This document shows positions 1 to 7,051 of a stretch of 18,456 nt of DNA, piece after piece. The DNA is from DASXYU01 sp036502295 (GTDB lineage: Bacteria; Actinomycetota; Actinomycetes; Mycobacteriales; Jatrophihabitantaceae): NCBI GenBank assembly GCA_036502295.1, contig DASXYU010000009.1:1-18456 (forward strand), in the 5' to 3' direction. The notes beneath the pieces were generated by a model. It was not told the DNA's origin and did no database searches. It was given only the letters and a program-made list of their open reading frames with translations. A program made the translations under genes and the position numbers. Numbering within the stretch: position 1 is the stretch's first letter; every line of letters begins with the position of its first letter.

Positions 1-10
1 CAGCAGCCAT
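1..10 (-). CDS. Start of an unidentified minus-strand gene (partial, runs off the left edge)
   Basis: Read on the minus strand, an ATG at 10-8 begins M-A-A and then leaves the window. A strong Shine-Dalgarno sequence, GAGGAGG at 21-15, lies four bases upstream, which is the main reason to believe in the start. An in-frame GTG at 13-11 is an alternative. The gene follows pgl in the same direction across 127 bp (11-137). In that interval I see no clear terminator and no convincing -10 element. In many related actinobacteria the RNA polymerase-binding protein gene rbpA sits next to pgl, so RbpA is a guess from gene order only. Three codons cannot identify the product. Confidence 0.4.
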
Positions 11-137
11 CACGCCTCCTCGTTCACCGACAGGGGCACGATCTAGGGATAGACCTCAAAGGCCTGGCTGGAAGAGTGCTCACCCACCGGCGGACTTGGA
101 CACCACTCTGACGCAGGATCAGCGCGATGCACCCCCA

Positions 138-908
138 TTAGAGCTGGGAGGCGGCGTCCTGGTCGAGAAACCAGATCGTCCTGTCGGTGCCTCGGGCGCC
201 GGCACTCGGAACTTTGCGCGGATCCGCACCGCCCAGGGCCAGCATCGCCGCCTCGGCCTTGCCCGCGCCACTCGCCACTACCCAGATCTGCCGCGCCGTG
301 TTGAGCCCGCCGAAGCTGAGCGAGATGCGCAGCGGAGGCGGCTTGGGGGAGTCGCGCACCGCGATCACCAGCGGTCTCGCCTGCCCCGAGCCTGTCGAAG
401 GGTCCACCGCCGAAGGATGATCGGGGAACAGCGAGCAGCAGTGACCGTCCGGCCCGATGCCGAGCAGGACGACGTCGAAGGACGGCACCCCGCCCGTGTC
501 ATCCGGGCGCCTCGCCGCAGCGAGCGTCGCCGCGTAGCCGGCAGCCGCGGCGTCGAGATCGTCGCCGAACTCGCCGTCGGAGGATGGCATGGGGTACCAC
601 GCCGCCGCCGAGAACGGTTCGAGGTCGAAGAGGATGGTCCGAGCCGGTAGCGCGTTGCGGTCCGCCGTCCCCTCCGGAACGAATCGTTCGTCACCGAAGA
701 AGACGTCGACGGATGCCCAGTCCAGCTCTCGTGCTCCGGAGGACGCCGCAATCGCAGTCCACACCGACTCCATGACCGACCCTGCAGTGAGAGCCAGCGC
801 GGCACGGCCATGCTCCTCGATCGCATTGCGCAACGTGGGGACGAGCTGTGCCACCACGTCTGCCACCAACGCGTCGGCAGTGGGGGCGACGACCACCTGC
901 GGTGTCAT
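138..908 (-). CDS. pgl: 6-phosphogluconolactonase
   Basis: This cytosolic enzyme hydrolyses 6-phosphogluconolactone to 6-phosphogluconate, the second step of the oxidative pentose phosphate pathway. The 256-residue product has the NagB/Pgl-type fold signature: a TAGS phosphate loop at residues 41-44, DERFVP at 73-78, GIGPDGHCCSLFP at 150-162 and RDSPKPPP at 185-192. The start is ATG at 908, 12 bp after the opcA stop, with AGGA-like bases inside that gap. It is the last gene of the tkt-tal-zwf-opcA-pgl operon, directly after the enzyme that makes its substrate. One oddity is that residues 169-179 (DPSTGSGQARP) are encoded by a REP-like dispersed sequence lying in frame. It falls in the loop between the GHxxSLFP motif and the DSPKPPP motif, so the enzyme could plausibly tolerate it. 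Length is normal for the family. Confidence 0.95.
   Translation of the reverse strand: MTPQVVVAPTADALVADVVAQLVPTLRNAIEEHGRAALALTAGSVMESVWTAIAASSGARELDWASVDVFFGDERFVPEGTADRNALPARTILFDLEPFSAAAWYPMPSSDGEFGDDLDAAAAGYAATLAAARRPDDTGGVPSFDVVLLGIGPDGHCCSLFPDHPSAVDPSTGSGQARPLVIAVRDSPKPPPLRISLSFGGLNTARQIWVVASGAGKAEAAMLALGGADPRKVPSAGARGTDRTIWFLDQDAASQL
380..404. repeat. REP-like dispersed sequence inside pgl
   Basis: The core GAGCCTGTCGAAGGG (388-402), with flanking CCTGCCCC and TC, matches within one base a short dispersed sequence (CCTGAGCCTGTCGAAGGG or its complement) that I recognise as abundant in many actinobacterial and some proteobacterial genomes. There it often appears inside proteins as a translated S-T-G-S-G-Q-A-type stretch. 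Here it is read in frame as DPSTGSGQA. No second copy was seen in this window, so its repetitive nature is prior knowledge and not something shown here. Confidence 0.6.
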
Positions 909-920
909 GTCCGGTGCGTC

Positions 921-1898
921 CTACGCCTCGGCCGCGGCGGCGAGCGCCGGGTCCATCCAGATGTGCGTACGCACCGCCGGCTTCGTGTTGAGATCCTTCT
1001 CACCGGTGACCGCTCCGAGCGCCAACGCGTAGACCCGGTCGGCATCGAGGCGCCGCAGCTCCTCGGCGAGGATGTCGCCGTTAGTGCGGTTCGGGAAGGG
1101 CTGGATCGAGTCGGGCTGGCCGGGGCGGCTCATGACCAGGCGGTGGCTCTCATTGCGCAGCACCACGCTGCGCCCGTCGCCCCAGTCGACCTCCACGGAG
1201 GAGATGTACTTGCCAGGCGCGGGCTCGACGGGAACGTAGAGGTCGAGTGCGCCCGAGAGCCAGCCGGCGAGGAGCAATGCCGAAGGATCGAGCGGGTTTC
1301 CCTTCACGGTGACCCGTGTCGCCGGAATCCCGACGGTGTCGAAGGCCGAGGCGAGTGCCGCGCGCCACGCGGTAATGACTGTCCAGGTGAGATCGGTGTC
1401 GCCCGGGGCGAAGTCCGCCGCCCGCTGGCGTAGCGCGGCGACAGGGTCGGGGTCACGGATCACGTTGGTGATCCGGCGGTCGGCGAAGACACCCAGCGGG
1501 TCGTGGGCGATGAGCTTCGGCGTCTGGCTGTACCACCACGCCACCACGGGAGCGTCGGGGGCGAGCAACGGCAGCGTCACCGACTCGGCGTGCAGAGCCA
1601 GTCGCCCGTACATGCGCAGCACGACCGCCTCGACCGGGCCGTAACGGCCACTGATGGTCACCTCGGCGTCCAGCCGCGGCGCGGGGGCGTCGATCCCACC
1701 CCGGATGACGACGAGGACGCGCATCGGGTGCCTGGCACCGGCGATGCTCACCGCCTGCTCGACCTCGGGGATGTCCTTCTCCTCGGCGATGACGACAAGG
1801 GTCAGCGCGAGGCCCGAGGTCACGCCGCCACCGGTACGCCGCTCAGCTGCCAGGGCCTTCACGACCTCGGTGCCGGTGGTGTCCCACAGTGTCGTCAT
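921..1898 (-). CDS. opcA: Glucose-6-phosphate dehydrogenase assembly protein OpcA
   Basis: OpcA is needed for assembly or full activity of glucose-6-phosphate dehydrogenase. It is encoded here between zwf and pgl, its usual place in actinobacteria. The 325-residue product begins MTTLWDTTGTEVVKAL and continues with the family's N-terminal pattern (GGGVTSGLALTLVVI near residues 23-37). Later come the conserved stretches LLAPDAPVVAWWYS and DRRITNVIRDP. The open frame extends upstream to 2042, overlapping zwf, but I chose ATG 1898. GGAGGG at 1908-1903 lies four bases before it, and the family N-terminus begins there. An in-frame ATG at 1910 has no good Shine-Dalgarno. The 31-bp gap after the zwf stop holds a mini-ORF with ATGA overlaps at both ends, described separately. 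The protein is cytosolic with no membrane segments. Confidence 0.93.
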   Translation of the reverse strand: MTTLWDTTGTEVVKALAAERRTGGGVTSGLALTLVVIAEEKDIPEVEQAVSIAGARHPMRVLVVIRGGIDAPAPRLDAEVTISGRYGPVEAVVLRMYGRLALHAESVTLPLLAPDAPVVAWWYSQTPKLIAHDPLGVFADRRITNVIRDPDPVAALRQRAADFAPGDTDLTWTVITAWRAALASAFDTVGIPATRVTVKGNPLDPSALLLAGWLSGALDLYVPVEPAPGKYISSVEVDWGDGRSVVLRNESHRLVMSRPGQPDSIQPFPNRTNGDILAEELRRLDADRVYALALGAVTGEKDLNTKPAVRTHIWMDPALAAAAEA

Positions 1899-1933
1899 GG
1901 TGCCCTCCATGACATGTGCGACTGCGTCCTCAT
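1895..1933 (-). other. 12-codon mini-ORF bridging zwf and opcA (possible translation relay)
   Basis: On the minus strand, the zwf stop TGA (1932-1930) overlaps an ATG (1933-1931) in an ATGA. That ATG has a good Shine-Dalgarno, GGAGG at 1943-1939, five bases upstream. The frame reads MRTQSHMSWRAP and stops at TGA 1897-1895, which overlaps the opcA ATG in a second ATGA. The two initiation modules are similar over 15 bases (TGGAGG, five bases, ATGA; 12 of 15 identical). It could hand ribosomes from zwf to opcA, or it could be chance or the relic of an older start. Translation of the peptide is not shown. Confidence 0.3.
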
Positions 1934-3540
1934 GGCCGCCTCCAGCTTCTTCCGTCTTGGTAGAGCAACTCCTCGGCGAGCTTGGGACCCCACTCACCGG
2001 CGCGGTACAGCTGCGGCGGGTGCGTGGCCCAGAACTCCTCAAGCGGGTCGATCACCTTCCAGGACGCTTCGACCTCCGCATTCCGCGGGAAGAGGGTGGA
2101 GTCGCCCAGCAACACGTCGAGGATGAGGCGCTCATATGCCTCGGGGGAGGATTCGGTGAAGGCCTCGCCGTAGAGGAAGTCCATCGCGACATCGCGGACC
2201 TCCATCATCGAGCCAGGAACCTTCGAGCCGAACTTCAACGTGACGCCCTCGTCCGGCTGCACCCGGATCACCAGCTGGTTGTGCCCGAGTTCTTCGGTGT
2301 CGGTATGGCTGAAGGGTAGATGCGGGGCCTTCTTGAAGAGGATGGCGATCTCGGTGACCCGCCGCGGCAACCGCTTGCCGGTGCGCATGTAGAACGGCAC
2401 CCCCGCCCACCGGCGCGTGTCGATGCCGAGCTTCACCGCCGTATAGGTTTCGGTGCAGGATCCCGAAGGGATGCCCTGCTCGGCGAGATAGGCGGGAACG
2501 CGTTCGCCCGCCTGCCAGCCCTGGTCGTACTGGCCGCGGACCGCATATTGCTCGAGATCGCGCGGCACCGTGATCGCGCGCAACACCTTCAGCTTCTCCG
2601 TCTGGATCGCGTCCGGGGTGAACTCGACTGGCTCTTCCATCGCGGTGAGCGCGAGCAGTTGCAACAGGTGGTTCTGCAGCACGTCCCGGGCCGCGCCGGT
2701 GGCGTCATAGAAGGCCGCACGGCCACCGATACCGACGTCCTCGGCCATCGTGATCTGCACCGAGTCGACGTAGTTCGCGTTCCAGACGGGTTCGAAGAGC
2801 TGATTGGCGAAACGCAACGCCATCAGGTTCTGCACCGTCTCCTTGCCCAAGTAGTGATCGATACGGAAGACATCGTCCGCCCCGAAGACCGAGTCGACGA
2901 GGGTGTTCAGCTGCAGTGCGCTGGCGAGGTCGTGACCGAAGGGCTTCTCGACCACCACGCGGCGCCACCCACCGGCCTTCGTCTCGTCGGCGAGCCCGGT
3001 GCGCCTGATCTGTTGCAGGACGGCGGGGAAGAGCACCGGTGGGATGGAGAGGTAGAAGGCCGCGTTGCCCTTGAGGTGGTTGCTCTGGCCGAGCTTCTCG
3101 AGGGTGTCGGCCAGCCGGTCGAAGGCGGCGTCATCGTCGAACGAGCCGGGCAGGAACTGGATCGACGCCGCGAGGCGCGACCACACCTCCTCATCCCACG
3201 GGGTACGGGCGTGTTCGCGAGCGGCGTGCTTGGCGAGCGTCTCGAAATCGCCATCAGCGAAGTCCTGCCGGGCGAATCCGACCAGGACGAAGTCCGGTGG
3301 CAGCAGTCCGCGGTTGGCGAGGTCGTACACCGCAGGGAGCAGCTTCTTGCGGGACAGGTCGCCGGTGACTCCGAAGACGACCAGGGCGCAGGGCTCCGGG
3401 ATGCGCGGCAGTCGGCGGTCGTGCGGCTGGCGCAGCGGGTTGTGGACCAGCCCCGGCGGCGTCCCCGCCGGCGCCTCGAGGTGCTCAGCTGCCGGGGTGA
3501 AGGGGTCTTCCTCCACCCCGAATTCAGCCTCCTGCGTCAC
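1930..3540 (-). CDS. zwf: Glucose-6-phosphate 1-dehydrogenase
   Basis: This enzyme oxidises glucose-6-phosphate to 6-phosphogluconolactone and reduces NADP+, the committed NADPH-making step of the pentose phosphate pathway. The 536-residue protein has the nucleotide-binding motif GVTGDLSRKK at residues 57-66, EKPFG at 198-202 and the active-site signature RIDHYLGKE at 226-234. The C-terminal dimer and substrate domain has FYMRTGKRLPRRVTEI. The chosen start is GTG 3540, because no better in-frame start precedes the conserved NPLRQPHDRRLPRI at residues 34-47. Its Shine-Dalgarno is weak (GAGAGCGAGA, several bases too far). This gives an acidic, probably disordered N-terminal extension of about 30 residues beyond many homologues, so a later start is possible. 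It follows tal after 51 bp and precedes opcA, its assembly factor. Confidence 0.96.
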   Translation of the reverse strand: MTQEAEFGVEEDPFTPAAEHLEAPAGTPPGLVHNPLRQPHDRRLPRIPEPCALVVFGVTGDLSRKKLLPAVYDLANRGLLPPDFVLVGFARQDFADGDFETLAKHAAREHARTPWDEEVWSRLAASIQFLPGSFDDDAAFDRLADTLEKLGQSNHLKGNAAFYLSIPPVLFPAVLQQIRRTGLADETKAGGWRRVVVEKPFGHDLASALQLNTLVDSVFGADDVFRIDHYLGKETVQNLMALRFANQLFEPVWNANYVDSVQITMAEDVGIGGRAAFYDATGAARDVLQNHLLQLLALTAMEEPVEFTPDAIQTEKLKVLRAITVPRDLEQYAVRGQYDQGWQAGERVPAYLAEQGIPSGSCTETYTAVKLGIDTRRWAGVPFYMRTGKRLPRRVTEIAILFKKAPHLPFSHTDTEELGHNQLVIRVQPDEGVTLKFGSKVPGSMMEVRDVAMDFLYGEAFTESSPEAYERLILDVLLGDSTLFPRNAEVEASWKVIDPLEEFWATHPPQLYRAGEWGPKLAEELLYQDGRSWRRP

Positions 3541-3562
3541 GGGCGTCTCGCTCTCTGGAGTC

Positions 3563-3591
3563 GCGATCGGTGAGGGGTGTTCGTTGATCGC
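3563..3591. repeat. Inverted repeat in the tal-zwf gap
   Basis: GCGATC at 3563-3568 and GATCGC at 3586-3591 form a perfect 6-bp inverted repeat around 17 bases. It starts right after the tal stop codon and lies 22 bp before the zwf start. No T-run follows, so it does not look like an intrinsic terminator inside the operon. It could be an RNA processing or stabilising hairpin, or chance. Confidence 0.25.
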
Positions 3592-4701
3592 TCAGACGCT
3601 CGCGGCATCGAGCTGCCCCTGCACGGAGTCCGCGAGCTGCGCGTAGGAGTCCTCGAACTTCTGTACCCCCTCGACCTCCAGCAGCTCGATGACATCGTCG
3701 TAGCCGATGCCGAGGGCGGCGAGGTCGGAGATGACCGTGCGAGACGCCTCATACGTACCGCTCACCTGGTCGCCCTTCACCACGCCATGATCGGCGACCG
3801 CGTTGAGAGTCGCCTCGGGCATGGTGTTGACGGTGTCCGGTGCAGCGAGGTCGATGACGTACATCGTGTCGTCGTAGGCCGGATCCTTCACGCCGGTCGA
3901 AGCCCAGAGGGGACGCTGCGTGTGCGCACCGGCGGCCGCCAGCGCCTTCCAACGGTCGGTGTCGAGCGACTTCTCGAACACCTCGTAGGCGAGGCGGGCA
4001 TTGGCGATGCCTGCCTTGCCGCGAAGTGCCAGTGCCTCATCGGTACCGATCTTGTCGAGGCGCTTGTCGATCTCGGTGTCGACGCGGCTCACGAAGAACG
4101 ACGCGACCGAGCGGATCGTGGCGAGGTCGATTCCGGCGGCCTGCGCCTTCTCCAGACCGGCGAGGTAGGCCTCGATGACGGCACTGTAGCGGTCGAGGCC
4201 GAAGATGAGGGTGACGTTCACGCTGATTCCCGCGCCGATCGCCTCCGTGATGGAGGGCAGTCCGGCCTTCGTCGCCGGAATCTTGATCATCACGTTGGGG
4301 CGGTCGACCAGCCACCACAGCCCCCTCGCCTCGGCGCTGGTCCGCGCGGTCTCATGCGCCAGGCGCGGGTCGACCTCGATCGAGACGCGCCCGTCCTTGC
4401 CGTTGGTGGCGTCATAGACCGGACGGAGCACATCGCAGGCCCAGCGGATGTCGTAGGCCATCAGGTAGCGGATCGCGCCATCGAGGGCGACGCCGCGGAT
4501 CTTCAGCTCGCGCACCTGCTCGTCGTACGCGGCGCCCTTCTCGAGCGCCTTCTGGAAGATCGTCGGGTTGCTCGTCACGCCGACGACGTTCTTGGTGGAG
4601 ACGAGCTCGGCGAGATCGCCTGAGACCAGTCGCTCACGGCTGATGTCGTCCAACCAGATCGAGACGTCCTGGGCCGAGAGGTCGGCAAGTGGGTTGCTCA
4701 T
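3592..4701 (-). CDS. tal: Transaldolase
   Basis: Transaldolase moves a three-carbon dihydroxyacetone unit between sugar phosphates (sedoheptulose-7-phosphate plus glyceraldehyde-3-phosphate to erythrose-4-phosphate plus fructose-6-phosphate) in the non-oxidative pentose phosphate pathway. The 369-residue product has GVTSNPTIFQKAL at residues 41-53. The Schiff-base lysine lies in NVMIKIPATKAG (Lys140), and NVTLIFGLDRY and SVASFFVSRVDTEID follow. Length fits the long actinobacterial form. ATG 4701 is the start because AAGGAGA at 4712-4706 lies four bases upstream. It follows tkt after 25 bp, so the two non-oxidative enzymes are clearly co-transcribed. It is cytosolic and nothing looks broken. 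Confidence 0.97.
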   Translation of the reverse strand: MSNPLADLSAQDVSIWLDDISRERLVSGDLAELVSTKNVVGVTSNPTIFQKALEKGAAYDEQVRELKIRGVALDGAIRYLMAYDIRWACDVLRPVYDATNGKDGRVSIEVDPRLAHETARTSAEARGLWWLVDRPNVMIKIPATKAGLPSITEAIGAGISVNVTLIFGLDRYSAVIEAYLAGLEKAQAAGIDLATIRSVASFFVSRVDTEIDKRLDKIGTDEALALRGKAGIANARLAYEVFEKSLDTDRWKALAAAGAHTQRPLWASTGVKDPAYDDTMYVIDLAAPDTVNTMPEATLNAVADHGVVKGDQVSGTYEASRTVISDLAALGIGYDDVIELLEVEGVQKFEDSYAQLADSVQGQLDAASV

Positions 4702-4726
4702 GTTGTCTCCTTGTATTCCGATCGTC

Positions 4727-6874
4727 TCAGTTTCCGGTGGTCGTGCTCTTGATCGCGCCGGCTCGGCTGAGGACGGCGTGCGCCGCGGCGACCACGTTGT
4801 CGATCGTGAAGCCGAACTGCTCGAAGAGGACGCTAGCGTCGGCGCTCGCGCCGAAGTGCTCGATGCTGACGATCTCGCCGAAGTCGCCGACGAATTCGCG
4901 CCATCCCTGGGCGATCCCGGCCTCGACGCTGACTCGCGCCTTCACGTCGGGCGGAAGTACCTGCTGGCGGTAGGCCGGCGGCTGTGCGTTGAACCACTCG
5001 ATGCAGGGCATCGAGACGACACGGGTCGCTCTGCCCTCTTGCTCGAGGCGTTGCCGCGCGCCGAGTGCGAGCTCGACCTCGGAGCCAGTCGCGATGATGA
5101 TCACCTCGGGCAGGCCGCTGGAGGCGTCCTCGAGGATGTAGCCGCCCTTGTCCGCGTTCGCAGCCTTGGCAGGGTCGAGCACCCTCAGGTTCTGCCGCGA
5201 GAGCGCCATGGCGACCGGGCGATCGGTGATCTCCAGGGTGGCCTTCCATATTGCTACCGTCTCGTTCGCGTCGGCCGGGCGCACGACATCCAGGCCGGGA
5301 ATCGCCCGTAGCGCCGCGAGATGCTCGATCGGCTGGTGCGTGGGGCCGTCGCCGCCGAGGCCGATCGAATCGTGCGTCCAGACATAGATGGTCGGCAGCT
5401 TCATCAGCGCGGCCAGACGCACCGGAGGACGCATGTAGTCGCTGAAGACCAGGAACGTGCCGCCGTAGACGCGGGTACCGCCGTGCAGCGTGATGCCGTT
5501 CATGATCGAACCCATCGCGTGCTCACGGATGCCGAAGTGCAGCGTGCGGCCGTACGGCCCACCGGCCCAGATCTTGGTCTGGTGTTCGGCCGGGACGAAG
5601 CTCGGCTCGCCTTCCATGGTCGTGAGGTTCGACTCGGCGAGGTCGGCCGAACCACCCCAGAGTTCGGGCAGTACCGGCGCCAGCGCGCTGAGCACCTTAC
5701 CGGAGGCGGCACGCGTCGCGACGGCGTTCGCCTTGCCGTCCTTCTCGGTGGAAAACGTCGGCAGCGTCTCGTCCCAGCCGACCGGCAAGGCGCGAACGCT
5801 GATGCGCTCGAGCAGCGCGGCGCGCTCCGGGTTGGCCTGCTTCCACGCCTCGAAGCCGACGTTCCATGCCGCGTGCGCCGCCTGGCCGCGAAGGACGACC
5901 TCGCGGGCATGGGCAAGCACCTCGGGTGCGACGTTGAAGCGGACACTCGGGTCGAAGCCGAGAATCTCCTTGGTCTTGGCGATCTCGTCCTCGCCGAGCG
6001 CGGCGCCGTGCGCCTTGCCGGTGTTCTGCAGTGTCGGCGCGGGCCAGCCGATGATGGTGCGCACGGCGATGATCGACGGGCGGTGCGTCTCGGCCTTCGC
6101 TGCCTCGATCGCGGCGTCGAGTGCGACCACGTCCTCGCCGGAGTCCACGCGCTGCACGTGCCAGCCGTAGGCGGCGTACCGGCCCAGGACGTCCTCGCTG
6201 AAGGCGACTGCGGTGTCGTCCTCGATCGAGATGTGGTTGTCGTCGTAGAGGACGACGAGGTTGCCGAGCTGCTGGTGTCCGGCGAGCGAGGAGGCCTCGC
6301 TCGAGACTCCCTCCTCCAGACAGCCATCGCCGACGATGACGTAGATGAAGTGGTCGAAGGGCGAGCCGCCCGGGGCAGTGTCCGGATCGAGGAGGCCACG
6401 CTCGCGGCGCGCCGCCATCGCCATGCCTACCGCGTTCGAGATGCCCTGGCCGAGCGGACCGGTGGTGACCTCGATGCCGTTGGTGTGGCCGTATTCGGGG
6501 TGGCCCGGGGTGAGGGAGCCCCACGTGCGCAGCGCCTCGATGTCGCCGAGTTCCAGGCCGTAGCCGGAGAGGTACAGCTGGCAGTACTGCGTCAGCGAGG
6601 AGTGCCCGTTGCTGAGGACGAAGCGATCACGCCCCACCCAGCTCGAGTCGCTCGGGTCGTGGCGCATCACGCGCTGGTAGAGCAGGTACGCCAGGGGGGC
6701 CAGCGCCATCGCCGTGCCGGGGTGCCCGCTGCCGGACTTCTGAACCGCGTCCGCCGCGAGAAGCCGGGCGGTGTCGACGGCGCGGGTGTCGAGCTCGGTC
6801 CACCAGTCCGGGTGAGCGATGACGACATCGGGGGCAGTGCCGCCGGGCTGAGAGCTGGAAGCGTTACCGGACAC
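4727..6874 (-). CDS. tkt: Transketolase
   Basis: This thiamine diphosphate enzyme transfers two-carbon ketol units between sugar phosphates, linking the pentose phosphate pathway with glycolysis. The 715-residue protein has all expected parts. SGSGHPG (His51) and NGHSSLTQY (His91) form the active site, and GPLGQGISNAVGMA lies at 139-152. The ThDP/metal motif runs from GDG at 182-184 to Asn213 (NHISI). The C-terminal half has DSIGLGGDGPTHQPIEHL and GSEVELAL. The start is GTG 6874, with AAGGGA at 6888-6883 eight bases upstream. The N-terminus is Ser/Gly/Pro-rich and about 20 residues longer than the conserved core needs. It is the first gene of the operon tkt-tal-zwf-opcA-pgl and is transcribed away from ctaB. 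Confidence 0.97.
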   Translation of the reverse strand: MSGNASSSQPGGTAPDVVIAHPDWWTELDTRAVDTARLLAADAVQKSGSGHPGTAMALAPLAYLLYQRVMRHDPSDSSWVGRDRFVLSNGHSSLTQYCQLYLSGYGLELGDIEALRTWGSLTPGHPEYGHTNGIEVTTGPLGQGISNAVGMAMAARRERGLLDPDTAPGGSPFDHFIYVIVGDGCLEEGVSSEASSLAGHQQLGNLVVLYDDNHISIEDDTAVAFSEDVLGRYAAYGWHVQRVDSGEDVVALDAAIEAAKAETHRPSIIAVRTIIGWPAPTLQNTGKAHGAALGEDEIAKTKEILGFDPSVRFNVAPEVLAHAREVVLRGQAAHAAWNVGFEAWKQANPERAALLERISVRALPVGWDETLPTFSTEKDGKANAVATRAASGKVLSALAPVLPELWGGSADLAESNLTTMEGEPSFVPAEHQTKIWAGGPYGRTLHFGIREHAMGSIMNGITLHGGTRVYGGTFLVFSDYMRPPVRLAALMKLPTIYVWTHDSIGLGGDGPTHQPIEHLAALRAIPGLDVVRPADANETVAIWKATLEITDRPVAMALSRQNLRVLDPAKAANADKGGYILEDASSGLPEVIIIATGSEVELALGARQRLEQEGRATRVVSMPCIEWFNAQPPAYRQQVLPPDVKARVSVEAGIAQGWREFVGDFGEIVSIEHFGASADASVLFEQFGFTIDNVVAAAHAVLSRAGAIKSTTTGN

Positions 6875-6916
6875 GAGGTGGGTCCCTTCGCAATGAGCAG
6901 CGAGTTATGCCCTCCA

Positions 6917-6922
6917 AGCGTA
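6917..6922 (-). promoter_or_regulatory. Candidate -10 element for the tkt operon
   Basis: On the minus strand TACGCT fits the actinobacterial TANNNT -10 pattern and would give a short leader of about 36 bases carrying the AAGGGA ribosome site of tkt. No clear TTGAC-like -35 element was seen at the right distance, so this rests on the hexamer and its position alone. Confidence 0.35.
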
Positions 6923-6978
6923 GCGAGCCCCGGATCCCAGCGCAGCGATCCCTCCGGTATGGCGCAGCGGGTGGCGGC

Positions 6979-6990
6979 TAGGCTAGGCGC
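6979..6990 (+). promoter_or_regulatory. Candidate leaderless promoter upstream of ctaB
   Basis: TAGGCT (6979-6984) followed by six bases and GTG at 6991 has the spacing seen at three other start codons in this window. A transcript beginning near 6991 would start at or beside that GTG. That GTG opens a 17-codon ORF and not ctaB itself. No convincing -35 is visible. Confidence 0.4.
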
Positions 6991-7044
6991 GTGACAATCG
7001 GACTCAGGGCTCCTCTGCGTGTGGGCCGATGCGACGTCCGGTGA
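6991..7044 (+). other. Possible 17-codon leaderless leader peptide before ctaB
   Basis: GTG 6991 to TGA 7042-7044 reads MTIGLRAPLRVGRCDVR. Its start lies exactly six bases after a TAGGCT hexamer. Its stop lies seven bases before a GTG (7052) in the ctaB frame, close enough for reinitiation. It is Arg-rich with a single Cys near the end. Leaderless upstream ORFs that control coupled genes are known in actinobacteria, including Cys-responsive ones with several Cys codons. A role here is inferred and conservation has not been tested. Confidence 0.3.
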
Positions 7045-7051
7045 TTTCCGC

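Noticed and set aside
11..137. Possible terminator or SigR-type promoter between pgl and the left-edge gene
   Set aside because: Only weak short dyads without a T-run were found, and no GGAAT/GTT pair at SigR spacing, so no feature is claimed.
5321..6994. Long plus-strand open frame of 557 codons opposite tkt, and a similar one of 417 codons opposite zwf (2320-3573)
   Set aside because: They lie wholly antisense to well-conserved enzymes, their composition is Arg/Glu/Gly-rich low-complexity typical of high-GC mirror frames, and no family motif is visible.
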